DNA of 64,000 nt from Sulfuriflexus sp. (GTDB lineage Bacteria > Pseudomonadota > Gammaproteobacteria > AKS1): the NCBI GenBank assembly GCA_023134145.1, contig JAGLUW010000031.1:1-64000 (forward strand), read 5' to 3'. Shown here in pieces: positions 28,152 through 37,232 of this stretch (position 1 is its first letter; each line of letters opens with the position of its first letter). A program made the translations under genes and the position numbers. Below the pieces are notes generated by a model that was not told the origin of the DNA, searched no databases, and saw only the letters and a program-made list of their open reading frames with translations.

Positions 28152-30980
28152 ATGAACCAATATCCTCTTTGGAAATACCTGCTTCTTTTATTCGTACTCG
28201 TCATCGGCGCACTCTATGCTGTACCGAATATTTATCCGGGACAACCGGCGGTACAAATTGCGCCAGCTAAGGCGGGCGTTACGCTTGAGACAACGCTCAC
28301 CGGTGATGTTAAAGATGCACTCGATGGAAAGTCAATTCGCTATACAAATATTGAGTTGAAGAAGAATCGTGTCATTGTGCGTTTTGATGAAAATGAGCAG
28401 CAGCTTAAAGCCAAAGACCTACTCAAAGAGAAATTTGCATCCAGCGGTACTAAAAACAAATATGCCGTGGCCTTGAATTTGGTTCCTTCAACGCCGGAGT
28501 GGTTGCAGTCATTGAATGCCTTGCCAATGTATCTTGGTTTGGATTTACGTGGTGGTGTTTACTTCCTTATGGAAGTGGATATGGATGCGGCAGTTCGTTT
28601 AGCTGAAGAGCGTTATGTTAGTGATGTAACGACGACACTACGTGGTGAAAAAGTTCGTTATTTACGTGCCTACCGTATTGCTGCCACTGAAGAAGAAAAT
28701 GGTGGTGTCGAAGTTAAGTTCCGTGATGCAGAAAAACGCGCTAAGGGCTTAGATGTATTAGATGATGAATACAAAACATTAACGTTCAAAGAAGTAGAAC
28801 GTGAGGGTGCTTTTTTCTTAACAGCAAGATTAAGTAAAGATGAACAAACCGAAGTGAAACGTTTTGCGATGCAGCAGAACCTTTCAACCTTGCGTAATCG
28901 TGTAAATGAAATTGGTGTTGCTGAACCCGTTATTCAACAGCAGGGTACGTCACGTATTGTTATTCAATTACCTGGCCTACAAGATCCACAACAAGCCGTG
29001 GATATTTTAGGTGCAACAGCAACTCTCGAATATCGTGCGGTTGATGGTAAAGGCGATATACAAGCGGCTTTAGCGGGTCGTGTTCCTGCCGGTTCACGTA
29101 TATATAGAGAACGAAATGGTAACCCAGTGTTACTGAAAAAACGCATTATTGTTACGGGTGACATGATCACCAATGCCAGTTCGGGGATTGATTCACGTAA
29201 CGGAAGCCCACAAGTGAGCGTGACCTTGGATGATATCGGTGCTAAACGCATGCTTAAGTTTACTAAGGCGAGTGTTGGTAAACCAATGGCGGTGGTTTAC
29301 ATCGAAACAAAAACTGAAAAAGTTAATATCGATGGCAAACTGGTGCGTAAACGTAGCAGAATCGAGGAAGTAATCAGTATTGCAACGATTCAAGGTGTGT
29401 TCAGTAAAAATTTCCAAACCACAGGTCTAGACAGTATTAACGAAGCCAGCCAGTTGGCATTGTTATTACGTGCCGGTTCTCTTGCCACGCCAGTGGATAT
29501 TGTTGAAGAACGTACCATTGGTCCATCACTGGGTAAGGATAATATTGATCAAGGTTTCCGTTCGGTCATTATCGGTTTTGTCTTAGTACTCGTGTTTATG
29601 CTGATGTGGTATCGCGGCTTTGGCATGATCGCCAACCTCGCTTTAGCATTTAACCTCGTTATGATTATTGCAGTGCTGTCGTTGCTTCAAGCAACACTGA
29701 CCTTGCCCGGTATTGCCGGTATCGTTTTAACAGTGGGTATGGCCGTTGATGCCAACGTACTTATCTTTGAACGTATTCGAGAGGAATTGCGAATAGGTAA
29801 TTCGCCACAGGCGAGTATTGCTGCGGGTTATGAGAAGGCCTTCTCAACCATTACCGATGCGAACATCACCACACTGATTGCCGCGATTGTATTGTTTGCC
29901 TTTGGTACGGGGCCGATTAAGGGTTTCGCGATTACTTTAGCGATCGGTATTATTACCTCAATGTTTACTGCCATCATGGGCACGCGTGCTGTGGTGAACT
30001 TGATGTGGGGTCGTAAACAATTAACGGGTCTGTCGATTGGTTCAGTCAAAAAAGTATTCTCAGAAAAGATCAACTTCATGAGTAAACGTAAGCTGACAAT
30101 TATTTTGTCTGTCTTATTGGTTATGGGTTCAATCGGTTCGTTGGTAACTAAAGGCCTGAACTTTGGTGTCGACTTTACTGGCGGTGCCGTCATTGAAGTG
30201 GGTTACAAAGAATCAGTTGAGCTTGCCGGTGTGCGTAAGGCGTTGGGTGAAAAATACCCTGATGCACAAGTTCAACATTTTGGCACATCACGTGATGTAC
30301 TGATTCGCATGGCGCCACGCGATGGGCTTAAGAGTTCTGAGTTAAGTGCCGGTGTATTGAAAATCTTACGTGGTGTAACAGATGATACGATTGAAATTCG
30401 CCGAGTTGAATATGTTGGCCCACAAGTGGGTGAAGAGTTAGCTGAGCAGGGCACGTATTCTATTCTTTACGCGCTCGCCTTTATCTTTGTTTATATCTTC
30501 TTGCGTTTCCAATGGCAGTATTCAGTGGGTGCGGTTGCGGCATTGTTCCATGATGTATTAATTACATTGGGTTTCTTCTCAATACTACAACTTGAATTTG
30601 ATCTAACCGTATTAGCAGCCATCTTGGCGGTAATTGGTTACTCGCTTAACGATACGATTGTTATCTATGATCGTATTCGTGAGAACTTCCGTCGTCTGCG
30701 TAAAATGGATCCATTGGAAGTGGTTAATGTTTCGGTTAACGAAACAATCTCTCGTACCATTATTACGTCATTAACGACTATCTTGGTTTTAGCTGCGTTA
30801 TTCTTCTTAGGTGGTGAGTTAATTCACGGTTTTGCAACGGCATTGTTGGTGGGTGTTATCGTGGGTACTTACTCATCAATCTACGTTGCGAGTAATAGCG
30901 CCTTATCACTCGGAATCAATAAGGCTGATTTAACACCAGTAAAACCTGAAGGTGTTAGTGAGGATGGTTCACAAGTTTAA
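28152..30980 (+). CDS. secDF: Fused protein translocase SecD-SecF
   Basis: SecD and SecF use the proton gradient to pull secreted proteins out of the Sec channel. Here both are in one 942-residue frame. The SecD part (about 1-635) has the N-terminal membrane segment, the periplasmic P1 region with GLDLRGGVYFLMEVD, and six-segment RND motifs such as GMAVDANVLIFERIREEL. The SecF part (about 640-942) has NFGVDFTGGAVIEV and YSLNDTIVIYDRIRENFR. Gammaproteobacteria usually encode two proteins of about 615 and 323 residues; the total length here equals their sum. An internal ATG at 30078 could in principle start a separate SecF. It follows yajC in the same orientation. Confidence 0.95.
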   Translation: MNQYPLWKYLLLLFVLVIGALYAVPNIYPGQPAVQIAPAKAGVTLETTLTGDVKDALDGKSIRYTNIELKKNRVIVRFDENEQQLKAKDLLKEKFASSGTKNKYAVALNLVPSTPEWLQSLNALPMYLGLDLRGGVYFLMEVDMDAAVRLAEERYVSDVTTTLRGEKVRYLRAYRIAATEEENGGVEVKFRDAEKRAKGLDVLDDEYKTLTFKEVEREGAFFLTARLSKDEQTEVKRFAMQQNLSTLRNRVNEIGVAEPVIQQQGTSRIVIQLPGLQDPQQAVDILGATATLEYRAVDGKGDIQAALAGRVPAGSRIYRERNGNPVLLKKRIIVTGDMITNASSGIDSRNGSPQVSVTLDDIGAKRMLKFTKASVGKPMAVVYIETKTEKVNIDGKLVRKRSRIEEVISIATIQGVFSKNFQTTGLDSINEASQLALLLRAGSLATPVDIVEERTIGPSLGKDNIDQGFRSVIIGFVLVLVFMLMWYRGFGMIANLALAFNLVMIIAVLSLLQATLTLPGIAGIVLTVGMAVDANVLIFERIREELRIGNSPQASIAAGYEKAFSTITDANITTLIAAIVLFAFGTGPIKGFAITLAIGIITSMFTAIMGTRAVVNLMWGRKQLTGLSIGSVKKVFSEKINFMSKRKLTIILSVLLVMGSIGSLVTKGLNFGVDFTGGAVIEVGYKESVELAGVRKALGEKYPDAQVQHFGTSRDVLIRMAPRDGLKSSELSAGVLKILRGVTDDTIEIRRVEYVGPQVGEELAEQGTYSILYALAFIFVYIFLRFQWQYSVGAVAALFHDVLITLGFFSILQLEFDLTVLAAILAVIGYSLNDTIVIYDRIRENFRRLRKMDPLEVVNVSVNETISRTIITSLTTILVLAALFFLGGELIHGFATALLVGVIVGTYSSIYVASNSALSLGINKADLTPVKPEGVSEDGSQV

Positions 30981-30987
30981 TTTCCAA

Positions 30988-31009
30988 TACCGAACAAGGA
31001 TGTTCGGTA
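30988..31009. terminator. Hairpin terminator at the convergent secDF boundary
   Basis: A perfect nine base-pair stem (TACCGAACA / TGTTCGGTA, loop AGGA) lies seven bases past the secDF stop and 13 bases from the convergent small gene. T tracts are short on both sides, so the efficiency is uncertain. Confidence 0.5.
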
Positions 31010-31022
31010 GTTGATATTTAAT

Positions 31023-31283
31023 TTAAGCAACAGCCTTTTTGGATTTCCTACCAATAGGCACGATGTCGGCACTAGGGGCTTCTTGTTGCGAAGATTCTGA
31101 TTCTTCGGCAATGATTTCCAAGACTTCAAAACAACTTCCTGGTTGTGGTGAATAGCCGGCCATATTTGCGATGTCTTCCATGCCATCAATTACATCACGC
31201 ATGATCATTTCCAGAGCTTTGTCACCATGGCTATGATTAGCGTTACTAAGTTGTTCTAAATCGTAATCCTGCTGTTTAGACAT
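31023..31283 (-). CDS. Small acidic hypothetical protein
   Basis: I do not recognise this 86-residue protein. It begins MSKQQDYDLEQLSN, contains a histidine-rich patch (NHSHGD) and an acidic, glutamine-rich middle (EESESSQQEAP), and ends with a basic tail (GRKSKKAVA). There is no signal peptide, membrane segment or known motif. GGGG stands upstream of the ATG at workable spacing. It is a single gene between secDF (convergent) and suhB (same strand, 162 bases away). Coding is supported by the open frame and ribosome binding site only. Confidence 0.6.
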   Translation of the reverse strand: MSKQQDYDLEQLSNANHSHGDKALEMIMRDVIDGMEDIANMAGYSPQPGSCFEVLEIIAEESESSQQEAPSADIVPIGRKSKKAVA

Positions 31284-31445
31284 TTTAAATTGCCCCGTAA
31301 GTAACCCCGTCTCTGAACACTATGTCGGACAATCACGTAAAAACTTTAGGTTAATAGGTGACCGAGATCACACTATGCTGTATTGGTGTTTTTATGAAAA
31401 CACAATACATTGTGAGGCTAAGATAATGAAAACTTGTAGAAAGTA

Positions 31446-32246
31446 TTAGGGAGCAAGAAACTCTTTATCTAGATGGGGACGAATACCCGACAAGATTGCT
31501 TTAAATATCTTTGGGTTTCCGGCAACGATATGACCTTTTTCCATGAAATCGTGGCCACCAGAAAAGTCGCCAACAATGCCGCCAGCTTCTTGTATCAGCA
31601 ATACGCCTGCGGCCATATCCCAAGGTTGCAGTCCGAGTTCCCAGAAACCATCTAGGCGACCCGCAGCCACATAGGCAAGATCGAGTGCCGCAGAACCTGC
31701 ACGACGAATACCACTTGTATTGGGGAAGAGTGCCTTGAATGTATTGAGGTACATATCCAGATGGTGTTGTTGCTTGAACGGGAAACCGGTGCCTAATAAT
31801 GAACCTTCTAAGCCCTTGGCATTGGTCACGCGAATACGGCGATCATTGAGCATGGCTCCGCCACCACGAGAAGCAGTGTAAAGATCTTGGCTCAATGGAT
31901 CGTAAATTACGGCTTGGCTAAGACGGCCTTTATGTCTAAGCGCAATCGATACCGCAAATTGAGGAAAACCGTGTAGGAAGTTGGTTGTGCCATCAAGCGG
32001 ATCGATAATCCACTCGTAATCATTTTTGCCTGATGCGCCTGACTCCTCTGCGAGGATGGCATGATCAGGATAAGCTTTGCGAATAGTGTGGATAATGACT
32101 TCTTCAGCTTTACGATCGACTTCGCTGACGAAATCATTACGAGCTTTAGAGGTAACGGTCAGGCTATCAATTCTATCAAGGTGATAAGTAATGACCTTTC
32201 CGGCTTCGCGCGCGGCGCGCACGGCAATATTGAGCATTGGTTCCAT
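31446..32246 (-). CDS. suhB: Inositol-1-monophosphatase family protein SuhB
   Basis: SuhB is a magnesium-dependent inositol monophosphatase that in gammaproteobacteria also binds the rRNA antitermination complex. The 266-residue protein shows the metal-site motifs LAEESG, WIIDPLDGTTNFLHGFPQFA and GLQPWDMAAGVLLIQEAGG. It is transcribed divergently from trmJ across a 147-base gap, the usual neighbourhood upstream of the isc region. Confidence 0.95.
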   Translation of the reverse strand: MEPMLNIAVRAAREAGKVITYHLDRIDSLTVTSKARNDFVSEVDRKAEEVIIHTIRKAYPDHAILAEESGASGKNDYEWIIDPLDGTTNFLHGFPQFAVSIALRHKGRLSQAVIYDPLSQDLYTASRGGGAMLNDRRIRVTNAKGLEGSLLGTGFPFKQQHHLDMYLNTFKALFPNTSGIRRAGSAALDLAYVAAGRLDGFWELGLQPWDMAAGVLLIQEAGGIVGDFSGGHDFMEKGHIVAGNPKIFKAILSGIRPHLDKEFLAP

Positions 32247-32393
32247 GCTAGTTTCCAGTATTCGCTAATTGAACAAAGAGCTGTATCGCGCTGACCTAGA
32301 TACTTAATATCATAGGCGACGAACGGCGCAAGTGTATCGGTAGTGCATTGAAATCACAAGCATTAGCAACAATGATGCGGTAAGCTGCGCGCC

Positions 32394-33110
32394 ATGCAGA
32401 CTAATATTCGCATTGTACTCGTGAATACCAGCCATCCCGGTAATATCGGCGCGGCAGCACGGGCGATGAAAAACATGGGGCTGAGTAAGCTTTTTCTGGT
32501 TGAGCCAGCGCGCTTTCCACATGCCGATGCAACCGCTCGCGCATCGGGTGCAGATGATCTTCTGCAAAATGCCGAGGTGTGCGATTCTTTGGAGCAAGCA
32601 ATTGAAGGTTGTGGGCTTGTATTTGGAGCCAGCGCGAGATTGCGTAGCCTGCCGTGGCCATTGGTTGAACCACGCGAAATGGCTAGCCAATTGGTGAGTG
32701 AGGCGGCCAAATTACCGGTAGCGATTGTGTTTGGTCGGGAACATTCGGGACTGACCAATGCCGAATTAGCGATATGTAACGCCTTGGTGCATATCCCATG
32801 TAATGAATCGTTTAGCTCATTGAACATAGCGGCTGCAGTGCAGGTGCTGTGTTATGAGGTGAATATGGCTGTCGGTACGCCTGTTTTAGAGGCTGATGAT
32901 GACAGCGAGATTGCGACCTCAGATGAGCTGGAACGGTTTCATGAACATCTGGAGAAAACACTGGTTGATATCGATTTTCTAAATCCCGATAAGCCACGGT
33001 TTTTGCTGCGCCGTTTACGACGCCTATATAATAGGGCCAGACTGGAGCAAACCGAGGTGAATATCTTGCGTGGCATATTAACCGCAACGCAGAAGTTTGG
33101 CCGTAAGTAA
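32394..33110 (+). CDS. trmJ: tRNA (cytidine/uridine-2'-O-)-methyltransferase TrmJ
   Basis: TrmJ methylates the 2'-hydroxyl of nucleotide 32 in the anticodon loop of several tRNAs, using S-adenosylmethionine. The 238-residue protein has the SPOUT motifs IRIVLVNTSHPGNIGAAARAM, IVFGREHSGLTNAE and IPCNESFSSLNIAAAVQVL, which form the trefoil-knot cofactor site. It precedes cysE by 47 bases, as in many gammaproteobacteria. Confidence 0.95.
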   Translation: MQTNIRIVLVNTSHPGNIGAAARAMKNMGLSKLFLVEPARFPHADATARASGADDLLQNAEVCDSLEQAIEGCGLVFGASARLRSLPWPLVEPREMASQLVSEAAKLPVAIVFGREHSGLTNAELAICNALVHIPCNESFSSLNIAAAVQVLCYEVNMAVGTPVLEADDDSEIATSDELERFHEHLEKTLVDIDFLNPDKPRFLLRRLRRLYNRARLEQTEVNILRGILTATQKFGRK

Positions 33111-33157
33111 GCTGTGAATGGCGTACAATAGAGAAACTATAAAGTTGGAAGAGAGCA

Positions 33158-33979
33158 ATGTTTAGCCGAATTCGAGAAGACATGAATTGCATTTTTGATC
33201 GCGACCCAGCGGCTCGTAATAGCTTTGATATTCTCACGGCCTATCCTGGTTTCCATGCCCTCGTTGCACATCGCGTAAATCACCAGCTCTGGAAGTGGGG
33301 TTTACGTTGGCTTGCGCGCTGGTTATCGACCATTGTGCGTTGGTTTACCGGTATTGAAATTCACCCAGGTGCTTGTATTGGACGACGTTTTTTTATTGAT
33401 CACGGTATGGGTGTGGTGATTGGAGAAACGGCTGAAATTGGTGATGATTGCACGCTTTATCATGGTGTCACACTTGGCGGAACAAGTTGGAATAAAGGTA
33501 AACGTCACCCAACCCTTGGTAACAATGTCGTGGTCGGTGCGGGCGCTAAAGTGCTTGGTCCCATTATTATTGGTGCAGGGGCACGTGTTGGTTCAAATGC
33601 GGTAGTGGTTAAGAGTGTGCCTGCTCAGGGCACCGTGGTGGGTATTCCCGGCCACTTGGTGAAAACGCGAGCCAAAGAGCCAGAACAAGAAGATAACCAC
33701 AAAAAACGCAAGGCTTTTGCCGAGAAAATCGGTTTTGATGCCTATGGGACCTCGGATGGCGATATGCCTGATCCGGTCGCAAATGCAGTAAATGCCATGC
33801 TAGATCATATTCATGCCATGGACGACAAGATGGAAATCATGTGTAAGGCTTTAAAAGGCCTCGGTATGGAAATTGCAGATTTGAACCTTCCGGAGCTGGG
33901 GCCGTGCAAAATTAGCCAGGCAGATGAGCCAGAACCTATTGATACTGAAATGGTTTCTGAGAAAGACGCTCCAGAGTAA
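33158..33979 (+). CDS. cysE: Serine O-acetyltransferase
   Basis: CysE makes O-acetylserine from serine and acetyl-CoA, the first step of cysteine synthesis. Cysteine supplies sulfur to IscS downstream. The 273-residue protein has the N-terminal helical domain and left-handed beta-helix hexapeptides, including [38 protein letters not shown] and the catalytic His region [15 protein letters not shown] non-family tail of about 70 residues (after [10 protein letters not shown]) is acidic and of unknown role. Its place immediately before iscR is common in gammaproteobacteria. Confidence 0.95.
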   Translation: MFSRIREDMNCIFDRDPAARNSFDILTAYPGFHALVAHRVNHQLWKWGLRWLARWLSTIVRWFTGIEIHPGACIGRRFFIDHGMGVVIGETAEIGDDCTLYHGVTLGGTSWNKGKRHPTLGNNVVVGAGAKVLGPIIIGAGARVGSNAVVVKSVPAQGTVVGIPGHLVKTRAKEPEQEDNHKKRKAFAEKIGFDAYGTSDGDMPDPVANAVNAMLDHIHAMDDKMEIMCKALKGLGMEIADLNLPELGPCKISQADEPEPIDTEMVSEKDAPE

Positions 33980-33996
33980 AATCAAAGTAGATCTAT

Positions 33997-34024
33997 TTAT
34001 ATCCTACTGGTTATATCCTACTGG
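33997..34024. repeat. Two tandem copies of a 14-base repeat
   Basis: TTATATCCTACTGG occurs twice back to back, without spacer or mismatch, just after cysE and 85 bases before the IscR site. No function is apparent. Confidence 0.7.
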
Positions 34025-34108
34025 GCTACTTCCTAATATTACGTTGTTGTATTCAAGAAACGGATGACTTTGGACGATACAGTGCGGCGTGTGTTGTGGT
34101 GGTTGATA

Positions 34109-34133
34109 ATACTTGACTAAATTGCTCGGGTAT
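34109..34133 (+). promoter_or_regulatory. IscR type 1 binding site of the isc promoter
   Basis: By eye, 23 of 25 positions fit the known type 1 consensus, starting ATACTTGACT and ending TCGGGTAT; the two mismatches lie in the right half-site. Type 1 sites bind the [2Fe-2S] form of IscR, giving autorepression. The site overlaps the promoter. Confidence 0.8.
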
Positions 34134-34140
34134 GTAAAAT
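34113..34140 (+). promoter_or_regulatory. iscR operon promoter
   Basis: TTGACT, 16 bases and TAAAAT form a good sigma-70 promoter, placed inside and just after the IscR site and about 40 bases before the iscR start. Bound IscR would cover the -35 box. Confidence 0.65.
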
Positions 34141-34180
34141 AAGCACAAGCTAATATTACTTGTTTGGGAAGGTATTCGCA

Positions 34181-34651
34181 ATGAGATTAACAACGAAAGG
34201 TCGTTACGCAGTAACAGCAATGCTTGATTTGGCTATCCATTTCGACAATGGTCCGATCACTTTGGCTGATATATCACGTCGACAGGGTATTTCTCTGTCT
34301 TACCTCGAGCAATTGTTCTCGCGTCTGCGCAAGCAGGAGTTGGTTGTCAGTGCCCGTGGTCCGGGTGGTGGTTACCGCCTTAGCCGTGAAGCATCTGAAA
34401 TCGCTGTGGCAGATGTGATAACTGCAATTGATGAAAAGGTTGATGCAACACGTTGTGGTGGTCTGGCAAATTGCCAGGATGATCAACCTTGTTTAACGCA
34501 TGAGCTTTGGACTGATCTAAGTCAACGTATTTATGATTTCCTTAGTGGTATAACACTGGCTGATTTAGTGAATCGCCGTGAAGTGCAGGAAGTTGTTGAG
34601 CGTCAGCACGGTGCTGAAGTTGCTGCACCGTCTACCGATACGAATGCTTAA
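34181..34651 (+). CDS. iscR: Iron-sulfur cluster assembly regulator IscR
   Basis: IscR is an Rrf2-family regulator that senses [2Fe-2S] supply and represses its own operon. The 156-residue protein has the winged helix ([42 protein letters not shown]) and the cluster ligands C92, C98, C104 and H107, at exactly the Escherichia coli positions. ATG 34181 with GGGAAGG upstream fits this numbering. It is first in the isc operon, directly behind its own binding site. Confidence 0.97.
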   Translation: MRLTTKGRYAVTAMLDLAIHFDNGPITLADISRRQGISLSYLEQLFSRLRKQELVVSARGPGGGYRLSREASEIAVADVITAIDEKVDATRCGGLANCQDDQPCLTHELWTDLSQRIYDFLSGITLADLVNRREVQEVVERQHGAEVAAPSTDTNA

Positions 34652-34697
34652 GCAATAGTATTTAGTTATTTAAAGATTATTTTTGGAGCCTGATTTA

Positions 34698-35912
34698 ATG
34701 AAGCTACCTATTTACCTTGATTACTCCGCAACAACACCGACTGATCCGCGTGTTGCAGAAAAGATGATGGAGTGTCTCACGCTGGATGGAAACTTCGGTA
34801 ACCCGGCATCACGTTCACACGCATTTGGTTGGGCTGCTGATGACGCAGTTGATGTTGCACGTAAACAAGTTGCTGATTTAGTGAATTGTGACCCGAAAGA
34901 AATAATCTGGACTTCAGGTGCAACAGAATCAGACAATCTTGCTATTAAAGGTGCGGCACATTTTTACCAGAAGAAAGGTAAACACATTATTACTTGTAAG
35001 ACCGAACACAAGGCCGTGCTTGATAGTTGCCGCCAGTTAGAACGTGAAGGTTTTGAAGTGACTTACCTTGACCCTGAAACCAATGGTTTAATTGATCTCG
35101 CTAAACTAGAAGCAGCAATGCGTGATGACACCGTATTGGTTTCAATCATGCATGTGAATAATGAAATTGGTGTGATTCAAGATATTGATGCCATCGCAGA
35201 ACTAACCCGCGCACGTAAAATTATTTTCCATGTTGATGCGGCACAAAGTGCTGGCAAGGTTGATATCGACTTGGCAAATAACAAAGTTGATTTGATGTCT
35301 TTCTCCGCACATAAGATTTACGGACCAAAGGGTATGGGCGCATTATTTGTACGTCGTAAACCTCGTGTTCGTCTTGAAGCGCAAATGCACGGCGGCGGAC
35401 ATGAACGTGGTCTACGTTCAGGTACATTACCTGTTCACCAAATTGTTGGTATGGGTGAAGCTTTCCGTATTGCTAAAGAAGAAATGGCAGAAGAGAATAT
35501 TCGTTTTAGGGCCTTGCGTGATCGTTTGGAAAAAGGCTTTAGAGATATTGAAGAAACGTACATTAATGGTGATATGGAAAAACGTATCGCGGGCAATCTT
35601 AATATCAGTTTCAACTACGTTGAAGGTGAGTCACTGATTATGGCGATTAAAGATCTCGCCGTATCATCGGGTTCAGCATGTACCTCAGCTAGCCTTGAAC
35701 CGTCGTATGTACTACGTGCAATTGGTCGTAATGACGAATTAGCACATAGCTCGATTCGTTTTACTATCGGCCGTTTCACGACTGAAGAAGAAATTGATTA
35801 CACGATTAAGTTACTTCACGACAGTATCGATAAGCTACGTGAACTTTCCCCATTATGGGATATGTTCAAAGAAGGCATCGACCTTGATTCAGTGAAGTGG
35901 GCTGCACACTAA
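34698..35912 (+). CDS. iscS: Cysteine desulfurase IscS
   Basis: IscS takes sulfur from cysteine and passes it as a persulfide to IscU and other acceptors. The 404-residue protein, the same length as the Escherichia coli enzyme, has [11 protein letters not shown] at the N-terminus, the pyridoxal-phosphate lysine in [12 protein letters not shown], and the mobile-loop cysteine in [17 protein letters not shown] 34698 (GGAG nine bases upstream) is preferred over TTG 34683. It is the second gene of the operon. Confidence 0.98.
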   Translation: MKLPIYLDYSATTPTDPRVAEKMMECLTLDGNFGNPASRSHAFGWAADDAVDVARKQVADLVNCDPKEIIWTSGATESDNLAIKGAAHFYQKKGKHIITCKTEHKAVLDSCRQLEREGFEVTYLDPETNGLIDLAKLEAAMRDDTVLVSIMHVNNEIGVIQDIDAIAELTRARKIIFHVDAAQSAGKVDIDLANNKVDLMSFSAHKIYGPKGMGALFVRRKPRVRLEAQMHGGGHERGLRSGTLPVHQIVGMGEAFRIAKEEMAEENIRFRALRDRLEKGFRDIEETYINGDMEKRIAGNLNISFNYVEGESLIMAIKDLAVSSGSACTSASLEPSYVLRAIGRNDELAHSSIRFTIGRFTTEEEIDYTIKLLHDSIDKLRELSPLWDMFKEGIDLDSVKWAAH

Positions 35913-35946
35913 TTTAATTTATTCTGTTTAAGCAGGAGATAAAGAC

Positions 35947-36324
35947 ATGGCATATAGCGATAAAGTAATGGACCACTACGACAATCCTCGTAACGTGGGC
36001 ACCATGGACAAAGAAGATAAAGATGTTGGCACTGGCATGGTCGGCGCACCAGCATGTGGTGACGTTATGAAGCTACAAATTAAGGTTGGCGAAAATGGCG
36101 TTATCGAAGATGCTAAATTTAAAACCTATGGTTGTGGTTCAGCGATTGCTTCTAGCTCATTACTCACTGAATGGGTAAAAGGTAAAACGTTAGATGAAGC
36201 ATCTGAAATTAAGAACTCTGACATTGCTGAAGAATTAGCTTTGCCACCAGTAAAAGTACATTGCTCTGTTTTAGCGGAAGACGCGATTAAAGCAGCGATT
36301 AAAGACTTCCAAGACAAACAGTAG
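35947..36324 (+). CDS. iscU: Iron-sulfur cluster scaffold IscU
   Basis: IscU is the scaffold on which new [2Fe-2S] clusters are built before transfer with HscA/HscB. The 125-residue protein has the three ligand cysteines in [20 protein letters not shown] and [10 protein letters not shown], and the LPPVK motif recognised by HscA. AGCAGGAG precedes the start. It lies between iscS and iscA. Confidence 0.98.
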   Translation: MAYSDKVMDHYDNPRNVGTMDKEDKDVGTGMVGAPACGDVMKLQIKVGENGVIEDAKFKTYGCGSAIASSSLLTEWVKGKTLDEASEIKNSDIAEELALPPVKVHCSVLAEDAIKAAIKDFQDKQ

Positions 36325-36328
36325 TTTT

Positions 36329-36652
36329 ATGGCCATCTCAATGACTGAAAGCGCTGCGGAGCGCGTGCAACATTTTCTTGATAATCGAGGTTCGGGTATC
36401 GGGTTGCGCTTGGGTGTAAAAACCACCGGTTGTTCGGGTATGGCTTATGTTCTTGAGTTTGTTGATGAAGCAGCTGAAGAAGACACTATTTTTGATGTGA
36501 ATGGTATCAAAATCATTGTTGACCCAAAGAGTCTGATCTATCTTGATGGCACGGAATTAGATTACGCCAAAGAAGGGCTTAACGAAGGGTTCCAATTCAA
36601 TAATCCAAATGTTGCAGACACTTGTGGCTGTGGCGAAAGTTTTACCGTCTAA
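36329..36652 (+). CDS. iscA: Iron-sulfur carrier protein IscA
   Basis: IscA is an A-type carrier that receives clusters from IscU and gives them to apoproteins. The 107-residue protein has the three conserved cysteines, one in TTGCSGMAY and two in the C-terminal CGCGESF. It starts four bases after iscU, within the operon. Confidence 0.97.
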   Translation: MAISMTESAAERVQHFLDNRGSGIGLRLGVKTTGCSGMAYVLEFVDEAAEEDTIFDVNGIKIIVDPKSLIYLDGTELDYAKEGLNEGFQFNNPNVADTCGCGESFTV

Positions 36653-36687
36653 TCGGAATCGATTGAAAGGTATTGTGGTAAAGATTG

Positions 36688-37215
36688 ATGGATCGAAATC
36701 ATTTCGAATTATTCGCATTACCGATCAGCTTTGAAATAGATAAGGCATCCTTGTCTGCACGCTATCAGGATTTACAACGTAGCGTCCATCCAGATAAATT
36801 CACTAATGCAACAGACAGAGAAAAACGTTTGTCTATGCAGCAAGCCTCTATTATTAACGAGGCCTACCAATCACTGAAAGACCCGCTTAAACGTGCCCAA
36901 TATTTACTCAGTCTAAAGGGTATCGATGTAAAGAGTGACTCGAATACCATTATGGACACCGAGTTCCTAATGGAACAAATGGAACTGCGCGAGGCATTAG
37001 ATGATATTATGGATGCCTCTGATCCATTAGCATCGCTAGAAGTATTTGCTGGCGATGTTGAAGCGCGGATTAAAGTTTTAATTTCACAACTGCAGGCACA
37101 ATTTGCCGAATCGAGTGAAGACAGCTTAAAGCAGGCAGAAGCCGCAAGCCTACGACTACAATTTTTATACCGTCTCCGTGAAGAAGCGGAAGACCGTGAA
37201 GAAGCATTGCTTTAA
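36688..37215 (+). CDS. hscB: Fe-S assembly co-chaperone HscB
   Basis: HscB is a J-protein that brings cluster-loaded IscU to HscA. The 175-residue protein has the J-domain with HPDKF near residue 36, then the three-helix C-terminal domain (from about [13 protein letters not shown]) that binds IscU. ATG 36688 is preferred over the adjacent TTG 36685. It is followed 17 bases later by hscA, its partner. Confidence 0.96.
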   Translation: MDRNHFELFALPISFEIDKASLSARYQDLQRSVHPDKFTNATDREKRLSMQQASIINEAYQSLKDPLKRAQYLLSLKGIDVKSDSNTIMDTEFLMEQMELREALDDIMDASDPLASLEVFAGDVEARIKVLISQLQAQFAESSEDSLKQAEAASLRLQFLYRLREEAEDREEALL

Positions 37216-37232
37216 ATATTACGGAATTTTCC

